A program made the position numbers and the translations under genes. Positions 8,306 through 17,381 of a DNA stretch of 64,000 nucleotides are shown here, piece after piece. A model generated the notes under the pieces. That model made no database searches. It had not been told where the DNA came from and was given only the letters and a program-made list of their open reading frames with translations. Positions within the stretch are counted from its first letter, which is position 1. Each line of letters begins with the position of its first letter. This DNA is from an uncultured Actinomyces sp. (GTDB lineage Bacteria > Actinomycetota > Actinomycetes > Actinomycetales > Actinomycetaceae), in the NCBI GenBank assembly GCA_946998115.1, contig CAMPYB010000001.1, positions 19,733-83,732 on the forward strand, in the 5' to 3' direction.

Positions 8306-9817
8306 CTATTTGTTCTTTAATAATGCTTCCAAAGCATCAATACGTGCTAAACAATCATCCTTACCAAGAATTTCCATAGATTCAAACAACGGAGGAGAAA
8401 CTTGCTTACCAGTAATCGCTACACGTAAAGGCGCAAAAGCAAAACGAGGCTTCATACCACGCTCTTCAACAAGAATGCCAAACAACTTATCATGAAGATT
8501 TCCAGTAGTAAAGTCTTCTATACCCTCAATTATTTCACGACAAGAAGTTAAAACATCAAAAGCATCATCACGAAGTTTTGAAACAGATTTTTCATCAAAT
8601 TTCAAATTCTCATTAGCAACAAACAAAAATCCTAACATGCCTGATGCTTCACTCAAAACTTTTATACGCGTCTGTATCAAAGGCGCAGCAGCAAGCAAAA
8701 TCCTATTTTCTTCTTCCGACAAGTTCTCTAAACAATCAGCACTTACAAAACCAGAAGCGAAAAGATAAGGAACAATACGTGCTCTAAAATCATCTTCTTC
8801 AAGCATGCGTATATGCTCAGCATTAATTGCTTCACACTTCTTTTGATCAAATCTAGCAGGATTAGGATTTACATCACGAATATCAAAAGCCTTAACCATT
8901 TCTTCTTTAGAGAAAATATCATTATCAGGTGAAATAGACCAACCAAGCAAAGCTAAATAATTCAAAAGTCCCTCAGGAATCATACCATTTTCTTTATGCA
9001 ACAAAAGATTAGACTCAGGATCACGCTTTGAAAGCTTCTTATTGCCTTCACCCATAACATACGGCAAATGACCATATTCAGGAACCTGCTTACCTATACC
9101 CAACTCAACCAACGCTTTATGCAAAACAATCTGTCTAGGAGTAGAAGACAAAATATCTTCACCACGCAAAACAGTATTTATATCCATCATTGCATCGTCT
9201 ACAGGATTTGTAAGCGTGTAAAGAGGATCACCATTAGATCTCACAATAACATAATCAGGAACAGTGCCAACTTTAAAAGTTATTTCACCACGTACTAAAT
9301 CATTGAAAGTAATATCTTCATCAGGCATGCGCATACGCAAAACTGGTTTTCTACCTTCGTCTCTAAAAGCCTGTTTTTGATCTTCAGTTAAATAACGATC
9401 ATAACCATCATATCCAAGCTTAGGATCACGTCCAGCTTCTAAATGACGCTGTTGCACTTCTTCAGGTGTAGAAAAAGACTCATATGCATATCCAGCTTCC
9501 AAAAGTTTTTTAGCGACATCTTTATAAATACTCATACGCTCAGACTGACGGTACGGGCCTTGAGTACCACCGACGCCTATACCTTCGTCCCAGTCTAATC
9601 CCAACCATTTTAAAGAATCAATTATCTGATTGAAAGATTCTTCACTATCTCTATTAGAATCAGTATCTTCAATTCTAAAAACAAAACTACCGCCAGTGTG
9701 GCGTGCATATGCCCAATTGAACAAGCAAGTCCTTACCATACCAACATGTGGCGTGCCAGTAGGCGATGGACAAAAACGAACACGAACATTTGTAGTACAA
9801 TTACTATCAGCATCCAT
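8306..9817 (-). CDS. gltX: Glutamyl-tRNA synthetase
   Basis: Charges tRNA-Glu, and probably also mischarges tRNA-Gln for later amidation. The 503-residue class I synthetase shows the HIGH-type signature HVGM in PSPTGTPHVGM near residues 17-27 and the KMSKS-type loop KLSKR near residue 267, with the anticodon-binding helical domain after residue 320. Length is normal for bacterial GluRS. It has its own terminator and is read leftwards. GatCAB in the same window and the neighbouring tRNA-Glu and tRNA-Gln support a non-discriminating enzyme, but discrimination cannot be read from these residues with certainty. Confidence 0.97.
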   Translation of the reverse strand: MDADSNCTTNVRVRFCPSPTGTPHVGMVRTCLFNWAYARHTGGSFVFRIEDTDSNRDSEESFNQIIDSLKWLGLDWDEGIGVGGTQGPYRQSERMSIYKDVAKKLLEAGYAYESFSTPEEVQQRHLEAGRDPKLGYDGYDRYLTEDQKQAFRDEGRKPVLRMRMPDEDITFNDLVRGEITFKVGTVPDYVIVRSNGDPLYTLTNPVDDAMMDINTVLRGEDILSSTPRQIVLHKALVELGIGKQVPEYGHLPYVMGEGNKKLSKRDPESNLLLHKENGMIPEGLLNYLALLGWSISPDNDIFSKEEMVKAFDIRDVNPNPARFDQKKCEAINAEHIRMLEEDDFRARIVPYLFASGFVSADCLENLSEEENRILLAAAPLIQTRIKVLSEASGMLGFLFVANENLKFDEKSVSKLRDDAFDVLTSCREIIEGIEDFTTGNLHDKLFGILVEERGMKPRFAFAPLRVAITGKQVSPPLFESMEILGKDDCLARIDALEALLKNK

Positions 9818-9952
9818 GATTTAAACATATCCTAAACATAAAAAATTATTATATATTACTTATCTATTGTCACATAAATTTCACTCAGACTTAAACAATT
9901 ATAGAAAACTAGATAAGATTATTAAGTAAAGAAATTAAAAATGGAGAGTAAA

Positions 9953-11248
9953 ATGTATAACAACAAATGCGACAACGATGTCCAAAACAATATTTTTGAA
10001 ACAAAATTACAAAAAAAAGATATATATAATAAATTAAATTCAATAACTACTAAAAAACTTATGGATCAAGGACAACTCAAATGGAATTTGTATCCCGATT
10101 GCATAGGAGCATGGGTTGCAGAAACAGACTATGGCACTAGTCCTAAAATAGAACAAACACTAATACACGCAATAAAAAATAATCTATTAGGATACACACC
10201 TAACGGGCTAATAGAAAATTTAAAAACAGCTTGCGCACAATTTCAAAAAAACACTTTCGGCTGGGATATTAAAAAAGAAAATATTATTCCCCTACCTGAT
10301 GTACTAACTTGTTTACACATTATGTTGGATAATTTCATTCCCGCTAATTCAAAAGTAGTAGTATTAACACCTGCATATATGCCTTTTTTGCGCATTCCGC
10401 AAGAACATGGCCACGAAATAATTGAAATACAAGCTTTAATTGAAAATGAAAAATATGTTATAAATTATTCTGCAGTTGAAGATGCCTTCAAAAAAGGAGC
10501 TAAACTATTAATACTATGCAATCCTTGGAATCCAATCGGTAGAGTTTTACGCAAAGAAGAACTAGAAAAAATAAGTAAAATCATAACCAAATATAATGCT
10601 TTAGTCTTCAGCGACGAAATCCACTCGCCACTAGTTATAGACCCAAACATAAAATTAATAAACTATGCAAGCTTAAATGAAGAAACACGCAAACACACTA
10701 TAACAGCTACAGCAGCATCTAAAGGCTGGAATATTGCTGGCTTAAAATCTGCACAAGCAATAATTACTAATAAAGATTTAGCAGAAAAATTTAATGTTAT
10801 AGCTGAAAAATACATAAAAAATATGCCACCTATAGGAATGATGGCAACTATAAGTGCATACACAGACACATCTAATTGGATAGATATTATTAAAGAATAT
10901 ATCAACGATAACGCACAATTTTTGCAAGAAAAATTAAACAAAATACAAGGCGTACATTTCATAAAAAATGAAGGAACATATCTAGCGTGGATAAAGCTAC
11001 CATCAATAAATAAATTAAAATATGCAAATTATCTTTCAAAAGTAAATACAAATTTGGATTTAAAAGAATTGCAAAATTCAGAAAACATAGCTGAGGTTTT
11101 ACGCAAAACTGTAAAAATTGCTGTAATTACCGGTCGAGCATGTGGAACTGGCTACGATGACTATATTCGTTTCAATCTAGCAATGCCTAGACCAGTTCTG
11201 CAAGAATGCATTGAAAAATTAGAAGAATTTATAAATCTTACAATGTGA
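9953..11248 (+). CDS. PLP-dependent C-S lyase / aminotransferase, MalY/PatB type
   Basis: Fold-type I PLP enzyme of 431 residues, closest by motif to the MalY/PatB cystathionine beta-lyase group, which cleaves cystathionine or cysteine to pyruvate, ammonia and a thiol. Landmarks are KWN-x-GAWVAETDY at residues 43-60, CNPWNPIGR at 189-197, SDEIHSPL at 220-227, the PLP-binding Lys257 in ASKGWNIAGLK, and IRFNLAMPR at the C-terminus. The ATG at 9953 has GGAG seven bases upstream, so it is preferred over the ATG at 9941. It is a lone plus-strand gene facing the FAH-like gene. A methionine-pathway or cysteine-desulfhydrase role is possible; exact substrate unknown. Such enzymes release aminoacrylate, a RidA substrate. 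Confidence 0.88.
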   Translation: MYNNKCDNDVQNNIFETKLQKKDIYNKLNSITTKKLMDQGQLKWNLYPDCIGAWVAETDYGTSPKIEQTLIHAIKNNLLGYTPNGLIENLKTACAQFQKNTFGWDIKKENIIPLPDVLTCLHIMLDNFIPANSKVVVLTPAYMPFLRIPQEHGHEIIEIQALIENEKYVINYSAVEDAFKKGAKLLILCNPWNPIGRVLRKEELEKISKIITKYNALVFSDEIHSPLVIDPNIKLINYASLNEETRKHTITATAASKGWNIAGLKSAQAIITNKDLAEKFNVIAEKYIKNMPPIGMMATISAYTDTSNWIDIIKEYINDNAQFLQEKLNKIQGVHFIKNEGTYLAWIKLPSINKLKYANYLSKVNTNLDLKELQNSENIAEVLRKTVKIAVITGRACGTGYDDYIRFNLAMPRPVLQECIEKLEEFINLTM

Positions 11249-11280
11249 AATTCTTTTAAAAATACGTGAAACACATACAA

Positions 11281-11321
11281 ATTTTGTGAAGCTAGCATCA
11301 TAAGCTTTAGCTTCACAAAAT
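11281..11321. terminator. Bidirectional terminator between convergent genes
   Basis: Perfect 14-base inverted repeat ATTTTGTGAAGCTA / TAGCTTCACAAAAT between the stop codons of the C-S lyase (+) and FAH-like (-) genes. Confidence 0.8.
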
Positions 11322-11362
11322 TGTATTATATAAGTAGTTACAACTGATTCATTTACAAAGCT

Positions 11363-12136
11363 TTATTCATCTTCTGTAAGTAGTGCATTACGAAGTGTAC
11401 CTATATTTTCGATATCACATTTTATAACACAATTGTCAGGTACTGTTATAGCATTTTCTTCACTATTTATAAATACAATATCACTAGGCAACAATGTACA
11501 ATATTTACTAATTGTTGATATATGCGCATATATATCTCCAAGTTGTGAAGTAGAAAATGTTTTGACTGTAGTGTCATCAATAAGCGATTTCATTTGTAAA
11601 TTATTAATATCAAAATCTTTATCGACTACAACCCATGGGCCGACGACACAAGATGTATCAAATAAGCTACAAATAGAAGCAGAATGTTCACTTTTATGTC
11701 CAAGACTATCCCAATTATCAATTTCAATTGCAATATCATTGACTACAGTAAAACCTAAAACATATTTTCTTATATCTTTAACATCAACATTTTTGCAGAT
11801 ACGTTTTATTACAACACCTAAACTTGTACTTGAAGAAACTTTCTTCACACGCACATCAGGTTTTACAATAGCAACATTAGGTCCTATAACACTAGTATTA
11901 GGTTTGATATGCACATCAGCAATATTACCAGTCGCATCAATTCTCAGACCAAGCGCCTTAGAGCGAGGCAAAACAGTCGATAATAATCGAACATCTACTA
12001 AATCTACAATTTGGCCAGTAGGCTCAATTTTAGAGGAAAATAGAGGATCTGAATTCAACACTACAACTTTGTCACTATCATCTTTAATAACACCAAAATA
12101 TAATGAATCATTCATTTCAAAACGAACTATACGCAT
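11363..12136 (-). CDS. Degenerate fumarylacetoacetate hydrolase (FAH) family protein
   Basis: About 257 residues with the frame of the FAH-family protein that sits near gltX in many actinobacteria: the MRIVRF start, VIGPNVAIVKP, KYVLGFTVVNDI and VVGPWVVVDKD all align with the family. The residues that make active enzymes work look lost. The metal-binding E-x-E segment (usually -EGELAVVIGR) reads STSLGVVIKR, and the usual NDV-x-ARD and W-x-RAKG-x-D parts read NDIAIEID and SEHSAS. It may be a non-catalytic or decaying relative. The frame is intact. The start is the second ATG of the ATGATG after GGGGAGG; an upstream start at 12169 is possible. It lies between the C-S lyase and the AGCS genes. 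Confidence 0.75.
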   Translation of the reverse strand: MRIVRFEMNDSLYFGVIKDDSDKVVVLNSDPLFSSKIEPTGQIVDLVDVRLLSTVLPRSKALGLRIDATGNIADVHIKPNTSVIGPNVAIVKPDVRVKKVSSSTSLGVVIKRICKNVDVKDIRKYVLGFTVVNDIAIEIDNWDSLGHKSEHSASICSLFDTSCVVGPWVVVDKDFDINNLQMKSLIDDTTVKTFSTSQLGDIYAHISTISKYCTLLPSDIVFINSEENAITVPDNCVIKCDIENIGTLRNALLTEDE

Positions 12137-12185
12137 CATGCCTCCCCGATTATTCATAACATTTTCCAAAACAATACTACCAATT

Positions 12186-12216
12186 AAAAAGGGTAGCTAC
12201 AAAGCTACCCTAAATT
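12186..12216 (-). terminator. Terminator of the first AGCS gene
   Basis: Hairpin GGGTAGC / GCTACCC (12191-12197, 12204-12210); the minus-strand copy is followed by TTTTT. It can also work on the plus strand, where TTTTTTTT follows shortly after. Confidence 0.85.
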
Positions 12217-12240
12217 TTTTTTACTGTACAAAATGTAAAT

Positions 12241-13752
12241 TTACCAACCTGTACGCCTTGAAACTGTCTCTTCAGTCCACTCATTAGAAGGTAAATCGCC
12301 TGGCATAAATTCATTATCTGTCGAAATAAACAAAGGTTCTTTTCCATGATCTTTAATATCTTTGCGTTGCATTTCATAGTCACGCAAAGCTCCTAACGCC
12401 CATTTACCTAAAGTAAATAATGCGAATACATTCAAGACCACCATTAGACCTGAGAATAAATCAGCCAAGGACCATGCTGCGCTAAGACTCATCACAGAGC
12501 CCAAACCTACAGATATAACCACAATAATATTCAAGAATAAACGCGAAGAATTTACGCCACGCAAAAAGTCCATATTCACTTCAGCATAAGCATAATTTCC
12601 AAGAACTGACGAATATCCGAAAACAAAAATAATTATAACCATCGGTATAACTGTCCATGAGCCCAACACGTTTGCCATAGACCTTATTGTAAGCTCAGCA
12701 CCTGTAAGTGACGTATCGCCTACATTATAAATGCCTCCAAGTAATACAATAAAGGCTGTTGCAGTACATACTAGAATAGTATCTACAAACACACCTAAAG
12801 ATTGAATTAATCCTTGTTGTACAGGGTGACGAACTGTTGCTGTAGCTGCAGCATTAGGAGCAGAACCCATACCAGCTTCGTTAGAAAATAGTCCGCGTTT
12901 AGTACCATTAGAAATAGCTGCTATTAATCCACCGATAATTCCACCGCTAACTTGCGCAAAACCAAAAGCACCCTCAAATATAATGCAAACAATTTTTGGA
13001 ACTTCTGTAATATTTGTGCCTATAATAACAATCGCCATAATAATATAAGCAAAAGCCATAATAGGTGCTATAACTTCAGCAAATCTTGCAACTTTTTTAA
13101 TTCCACCAAAAATGACAGGAACGCTTATAACAATTAATACAATCGCAACTACCCAACTTTTTATTCCAAAAGCTGCTGTTGCAACTGTCGCAATAGTATT
13201 TGCTTGGACCATATTAAAAGAAAATGCGAAAGCAAATATAAGCATTACTGCAAAAACTTTGCCCCATGCTCTTGAGCCTAGTCCTTTTTCAATATAATAT
13301 GCTGGACCACCACGGTAAGTTCCATCGGTTGCTGGCACTTTGAAAAGTTGAGCTAAAATTGCTTCCATACACGCAGTAGACATTCCGATGAGTGCAACCA
13401 CCCACATCCAAAAAACGCTACCAGGACCACCGAGTACAATAGCAATTGCAACACCTGCTATATTTCCGGTTCCTACGCGTGAAGCTAGACCGATAGTAAA
13501 AGCTTGAAAAGATGAAATTCCGCCATGTGCATTCTGCCTGGATTTAAGCATTGATTTTATCATATGAGGAAACAGCCTAAGCTGTACTGCTCTCGTTTTA
13601 TATGTAAAATACAAACCAGCAATTATAAGTACCGTTATAACTACACGTTCTATTGGATTAGCATATATCGCGTCGATAAAAGCAGCGATACGCTCATTAA
13701 GCGTTGTGAGCATTCCGCTTACTGAACGATTAATCAGGTAAATACCACTCAT
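12241..13752 (-). CDS. Alanine/glycine:cation symporter (AGCS family), copy 1
   Basis: Na+-coupled importer of alanine or glycine in the inner membrane, 503 residues with about ten membrane helices. Family signatures are seen in order: ISSFQAFTIGLASRVGTGNIAGVA near residue 76, GGPGSVFWMW, YRGGPAYYI, GLFSNEAGMGSAPNAAATA and GVFVDTI. The start ATG (MSGIYLINR) follows AGAGAG by seven bases; a longer frame from 13797 lacks a site. It is the most downstream of three paralogues read leftwards, separated from the next by about 500 bases with its own promoter region and terminator, so it is probably an independent unit. D-alanine, L-alanine or glycine are candidate substrates. Confidence 0.93.
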   Translation of the reverse strand: MSGIYLINRSVSGMLTTLNERIAAFIDAIYANPIERVVITVLIIAGLYFTYKTRAVQLRLFPHMIKSMLKSRQNAHGGISSFQAFTIGLASRVGTGNIAGVAIAIVLGGPGSVFWMWVVALIGMSTACMEAILAQLFKVPATDGTYRGGPAYYIEKGLGSRAWGKVFAVMLIFAFAFSFNMVQANTIATVATAAFGIKSWVVAIVLIVISVPVIFGGIKKVARFAEVIAPIMAFAYIIMAIVIIGTNITEVPKIVCIIFEGAFGFAQVSGGIIGGLIAAISNGTKRGLFSNEAGMGSAPNAAATATVRHPVQQGLIQSLGVFVDTILVCTATAFIVLLGGIYNVGDTSLTGAELTIRSMANVLGSWTVIPMVIIIFVFGYSSVLGNYAYAEVNMDFLRGVNSSRLFLNIIVVISVGLGSVMSLSAAWSLADLFSGLMVVLNVFALFTLGKWALGALRDYEMQRKDIKDHGKEPLFISTDNEFMPGDLPSNEWTEETVSRRTGW

Positions 13753-13788
13753 AAATTTCTCTCTTTCAAATTGTATATACCATGCATT

Positions 13789-13794
13789 ATTATA
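13789..13794 (-). promoter_or_regulatory. Possible -10 box of AGCS copy 1
   Basis: The minus strand reads TGTATAATAATGC, with TATAAT 37 bases before the start codon. The -35 region is only T-rich. Confidence 0.35.
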
Positions 13795-14141
13795 CAAAAT
13801 ATACTAAAAGTAAAATAAAAATAAAATAAAAGTAAAAACATTTTTAAAAATAAATTATAAATTTATTGTTTTAATGCCTTATTTTCACATTTTTAATGAT
13901 TTATTTCTAAATTTCTCCTGACAATTGTAAAATCCGCGTCATATATCATAAATTTTATAGCAAATATATTTATAAATACTAAACACGTCCTAAGACGACA
14001 AGTCACTAAAGTAACAAATTAGTATGATATTAGTCAACACCACACACATATTGAAAATATAAAATCTGTAACAAACTTTATTACAATAACAAAGAAAAAT
14101 GACTTTAGTAAATATACATTTCATAGACAAAAATCAAAACT

Positions 14142-14186
14142 AAAAAAGAAAGCCTACTCAGCGCATTTTCGCTTTGTAGACTTTCT
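14142..14186 (-). terminator. Terminator of AGCS copy 2
   Basis: Minus strand AGAAAG-CTAC ... GTAG-CTTTCT stem with an inner AGCG/CGCT pairing, followed directly by TTTTTT. Confidence 0.85.
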
Positions 14187-14217
14187 CAATTTCACAAATA
14201 AGCATTATTTTTAATAC

Positions 14218-14248
14218 TTTTTGCGATTAACGTTTTTTGCGGTTAACG
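14218..14248. repeat. Two-copy 16-base tandem repeat
   Basis: TTTTTGCGATTAACG is followed by TTTTTTGCGGTTAACG, one base different plus one extra T, just after the stop codon of AGCS copy 2. Confidence 0.7.
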
Positions 14249-14263
14249 TTATATTTTTATCTA

Positions 14264-15682
14264 TCACTTCCAAATTTTGCCTGGTATATCACTAGGCATA
14301 AATGGATTATCTTCCGAGACAAAAACAGGATTTTTTCCAGCTTTTACTTGTGCTTTATAATCATGTAAAGCTCCTGCTACCCATTTAGCTAAAACAACTA
14401 GTGCAACGAGATTTATTATTCCGCCTAAACCGAGCATTATATCTGCTAACGACCAAACCAATATCAAAGGTTGCACAGCTGCAAATCCGCACGCTACAAC
14501 TACTAAACACCTATATAGGTATGAAATAATTTTGTTTTTGACAAGAATATCTAATGACACCTGTCCATAACAGTAGGCACCAAATGCAGAAGTGTAACCG
14601 AATACAAATATTATCAAAGACATTGGAATACTCATCCATGGTCCTAACAAATGTATGACAGCATTAGATGTTAATGCTCCAGCGATTTCTTCAGTTCCAT
14701 GTCCTGGTGAATAAACATCATTACCTGCAATCAAAATCAAAAGCGCTGTAATTGTACATACTACTATAGTATCCACAAACACACCGAAAGCCTGAATGAA
14801 ACCTTGATTTACAGGATGAGCAACAGTTGCTGTACCAGCAGCATTAGGAGCAGTACCAAGACCTGCCTCATTAGAGAACAATCCGCGTCTCGTACCATTT
14901 AACAATGTAGCAAAAATGCCTCCGCCTATACCAGAAAGTCCTTCACGTAATCCGAAAGCTCCTTCAAAAATTTGCACAAATGCATGTCCTGCTGCAGGAA
15001 TATTAGTTACGATAACTACCACTGCTATAAGAATATAAGCCATTGCCATAATAGGTCCCAGATATTCAGATGCTTTAGCAACAGTTCTAACGCCTCCAAT
15101 AATCACTGGAGCAAGCAAAACCGCAACAATCACACCTGTAACCCAAGTAGGAATACCATGATTGGAATTGAAAGTAGCCGCAACTGTATTAATCTGCACC
15201 ATTGGCACAGCAATACCTGTTGAAAACACAGTTATCAAAGCAAATATAACAGCAAGTACTTTAGACTTCATACCTTTTTTTATGTAATATGCAGGACCGC
15301 CACGATAAGTACCGTCACCTTCATATTTCACTTTAAAAATTTGAGCTAAAGTTGATTCTGTAAATGCTGTTGACATTCCTATCAAAGCGACTATCCACAT
15401 CCAGAATATAGCACCAGGCCCTCCCAAAACTAAAGCAAGAGCCACACCAGCAATATTACCTATGCCTATACGAGTACCAATCCCTATAGCGAAAGCTTGA
15501 AATGAGGAAATACCACCATGCGCATTTTTCCTAGAGTTACATAAAGATCTGAAGAAATCTTTGAAATGCACTATTTGCACAAAATGCAAATAAATAGTTA
15601 AAAATATACCAACTCCAAGCAATAAAACTACAAGAATGTACGTGTACAAATAATTATTAATAATAGAAAGTAAATCAGACAT
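14264..15682 (-). CDS. Alanine/glycine:cation symporter (AGCS family), copy 2
   Basis: Second AGCS paralogue, 472 residues and about ten membrane helices, predicted sodium-driven uptake of alanine or glycine. Motifs match the family: ISSFQAFAIGIGTRIGIGNIAGVALA, GGPGAIFWMWI, GTYRGGPAYYIKKG, GLFSNEAGLGTAPNAAGTA, FGVFVDTIVVC and a C-terminal FVSEDNPFMPSDIP tail shared in form with copy 1 (FISTDNEFMPGDLP). The start has GGAG six bases upstream. It lies only 59 bases behind copy 3 with no hairpin between, so both are likely one transcript, closed by the terminator at 14142-14186. Confidence 0.93.
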   Translation of the reverse strand: MSDLLSIINNYLYTYILVVLLLGVGIFLTIYLHFVQIVHFKDFFRSLCNSRKNAHGGISSFQAFAIGIGTRIGIGNIAGVALALVLGGPGAIFWMWIVALIGMSTAFTESTLAQIFKVKYEGDGTYRGGPAYYIKKGMKSKVLAVIFALITVFSTGIAVPMVQINTVAATFNSNHGIPTWVTGVIVAVLLAPVIIGGVRTVAKASEYLGPIMAMAYILIAVVVIVTNIPAAGHAFVQIFEGAFGLREGLSGIGGGIFATLLNGTRRGLFSNEAGLGTAPNAAGTATVAHPVNQGFIQAFGVFVDTIVVCTITALLILIAGNDVYSPGHGTEEIAGALTSNAVIHLLGPWMSIPMSLIIFVFGYTSAFGAYCYGQVSLDILVKNKIISYLYRCLVVVACGFAAVQPLILVWSLADIMLGLGGIINLVALVVLAKWVAGALHDYKAQVKAGKNPVFVSEDNPFMPSDIPGKIWK

Positions 15683-15741
15683 GCTAACTCCATCAAAACG
15701 ATTTATTGGTTTACAGTTGCCTGCCTATAGGAAACTAAATT

Positions 15742-17181
15742 TTAGTCTACCCAAATATCTGTTGGTAAGTCGGCAGGCAAATGCTTATTACCAACACCAA
15801 TAAATCGTGGCTTTTCTATGCCCAATTTTTTTTGTTCCTCATAATCTTTCAAAATACCTAACCCCTGTTTAGACAAAGCGAGAACAGCTAAAATATTCAA
15901 AATTGTAATAACTGCCATAAATATATCAACAGTATTCCAAATAAATTGTAAACTTACAACTGCACCCATCACTGTTGAAATTACTGACAACACACGAATT
16001 GCATAAGAAGCATACTTAGACGACGTGATAAAAAACATATTAATTTCAGAATAAGTATAAGCGGCTATTATAGATGTAAAAGCTAGTACAAATATAATCA
16101 TCGAAATCAATAAAGACGTCCAAGATCCTAATTGGCTTTCAATAGCCTTTTGCGTAAGCACTCCAGCTAATGACGGATCCATTGGCACGTTAGGATCATA
16201 TATCCCCTTACCAGAACTCATAATTATCAAAGCTGTAGCAGTACAAACCACTATAGTATCCACAAATACACCGAAAGATTGTATTAATCCTTGATTTACA
16301 GGATGGGAAACAGTAGCAACTGCACTTACGTTAGGAGAAGTTCCTTGACCTGCCTCATTTGAAAACAACCCACGTTTTATACCATTTATAAGAGCAACAA
16401 AAATTCCTCCGCCTACACCTGATAACGCTGCAGTAGGTACAAAAGCAGATTTAACTATCAATACAAGATTTGGAATTATACTATCATAATTCAAAACTAT
16501 GATAACAAAAGCAATTAGTACGTACACTAAAGACATAATAGGTGCCATAAATTCAGCAACTTTAGCTACAGATTTAATACCACCAAAAATTACCGGCGTA
16601 ATAAGAACAAAAAGTACTATTGCGATTGATGTAGTGCTAGCACCTGTAGAAGCTCCTAGAGTCTGCGCAATGCCATTAGATTGCAACATAGTCATAACTA
16701 AAATACAGGTTACTATAAGAACTCCAGCAAATACTTTACCAAAAAACCTACTACCTAAACCGTACTGTATATACCAAGCCGGACCCCCGCGGAAAGTCTT
16801 ATCATGAGTATTTCTGACTTTATATGCTTGAGCTAAAATTGTTTCAAAAAAAGATGTAGACATTCCTAACAATGCTACTATCCACATCCAAAATATAGCA
16901 CCAGGACCACCTAAGATAAGAGCAGCAGCAACACCAAAAATATTACCTAAACCAACTCTTCCTCCAAGCGATACGGCGAACGCTTGAAAAGAAGATATTT
17001 CACCTTTAGCAGTTTTTCTAGATAATACAATTTCTTTCAACATATTGCCAAAATATCTTATTTGTACAGCACGTGTGCGAATTGTCAAATATATTCCTGT
17101 ACCTAAAAGTATCCACACAGTAACGAATAAGGTAATTTGATCACCAATATGTTGAATTTCAGCCGCAAGTTCAGCTAACAT
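15742..17181 (-). CDS. Alanine/glycine:cation symporter (AGCS family), copy 3
   Basis: Third AGCS paralogue, 479 residues, predicted inner-membrane Na+/amino-acid symporter. Shared motifs: ISSFQAFAVSLGGRVGLGNIFGVAA, GGPGAIFWMW, FRGGPAWYIQYG, GLFSNEAGQGTSPNVSAVA and FGVFVDTI. It is the most diverged of the three in the substrate-side motifs (Trp for Tyr in PAWYI, Ser-Pro-Asn-Val for Ala-Pro-Asn-Ala), which may mean another substrate. The start has AAGGGG five bases upstream. It is the first gene of the copy 3 - copy 2 unit and is divergent from ilvD. Confidence 0.93.
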   Translation of the reverse strand: MLAELAAEIQHIGDQITLFVTVWILLGTGIYLTIRTRAVQIRYFGNMLKEIVLSRKTAKGEISSFQAFAVSLGGRVGLGNIFGVAAALILGGPGAIFWMWIVALLGMSTSFFETILAQAYKVRNTHDKTFRGGPAWYIQYGLGSRFFGKVFAGVLIVTCILVMTMLQSNGIAQTLGASTGASTTSIAIVLFVLITPVIFGGIKSVAKVAEFMAPIMSLVYVLIAFVIIVLNYDSIIPNLVLIVKSAFVPTAALSGVGGGIFVALINGIKRGLFSNEAGQGTSPNVSAVATVSHPVNQGLIQSFGVFVDTIVVCTATALIIMSSGKGIYDPNVPMDPSLAGVLTQKAIESQLGSWTSLLISMIIFVLAFTSIIAAYTYSEINMFFITSSKYASYAIRVLSVISTVMGAVVSLQFIWNTVDIFMAVITILNILAVLALSKQGLGILKDYEEQKKLGIEKPRFIGVGNKHLPADLPTDIWVD

Positions 17182-17265
17182 AAAAACCCCTTACCGATAT
17201 TTTACTTTTAGGTTATATTATTTTACCATTATTTTAACAAAATGCTCAATTTTTTAGTAATTATT

Positions 17266-17294
17266 TTTCCAAAATTAAATATAAGTCATATAAT
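17266..17294 (+). promoter_or_regulatory. Probable ilvD promoter
   Basis: TTTCCA (17266-17271) and TATAAT (17289-17294) are 17 bases apart, about 88 bases before the ilvD start, in the gap shared with divergent AGCS copy 3. Confidence 0.45.
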
Positions 17295-17381
17295 AGTACA
17301 CAATAAAATATTTATAATAAGAATAATTCCAATTAAAGAATATTTTATACAAGCACGATATTAAAGAAAGTGAGTATTGAA

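Larger units (their letters stand above)
13795..14263. other. Intergenic gap between AGCS copies 1 and 2
   Basis: Holds the terminator of copy 2 and a two-unit tandem repeat near 14218. No reading frame, tRNA or glycine-riboswitch-like sequence was recognised in the remaining AT-rich DNA. Confidence 0.6.

Noticed and set aside
11433..12287. 284-codon open frame on the plus strand
   Set aside because: It is antisense to the FAH-family gene, has no ribosome site and encodes no recognisable domain; AT-rich DNA with few stops on one strand explains it.
13795..14263. Glycine riboswitch or other RNA switch upstream of AGCS copy 1
   Set aside because: Such switches are common before AGCS genes, but none of the conserved glycine-aptamer sequence was found in this AT-rich gap.
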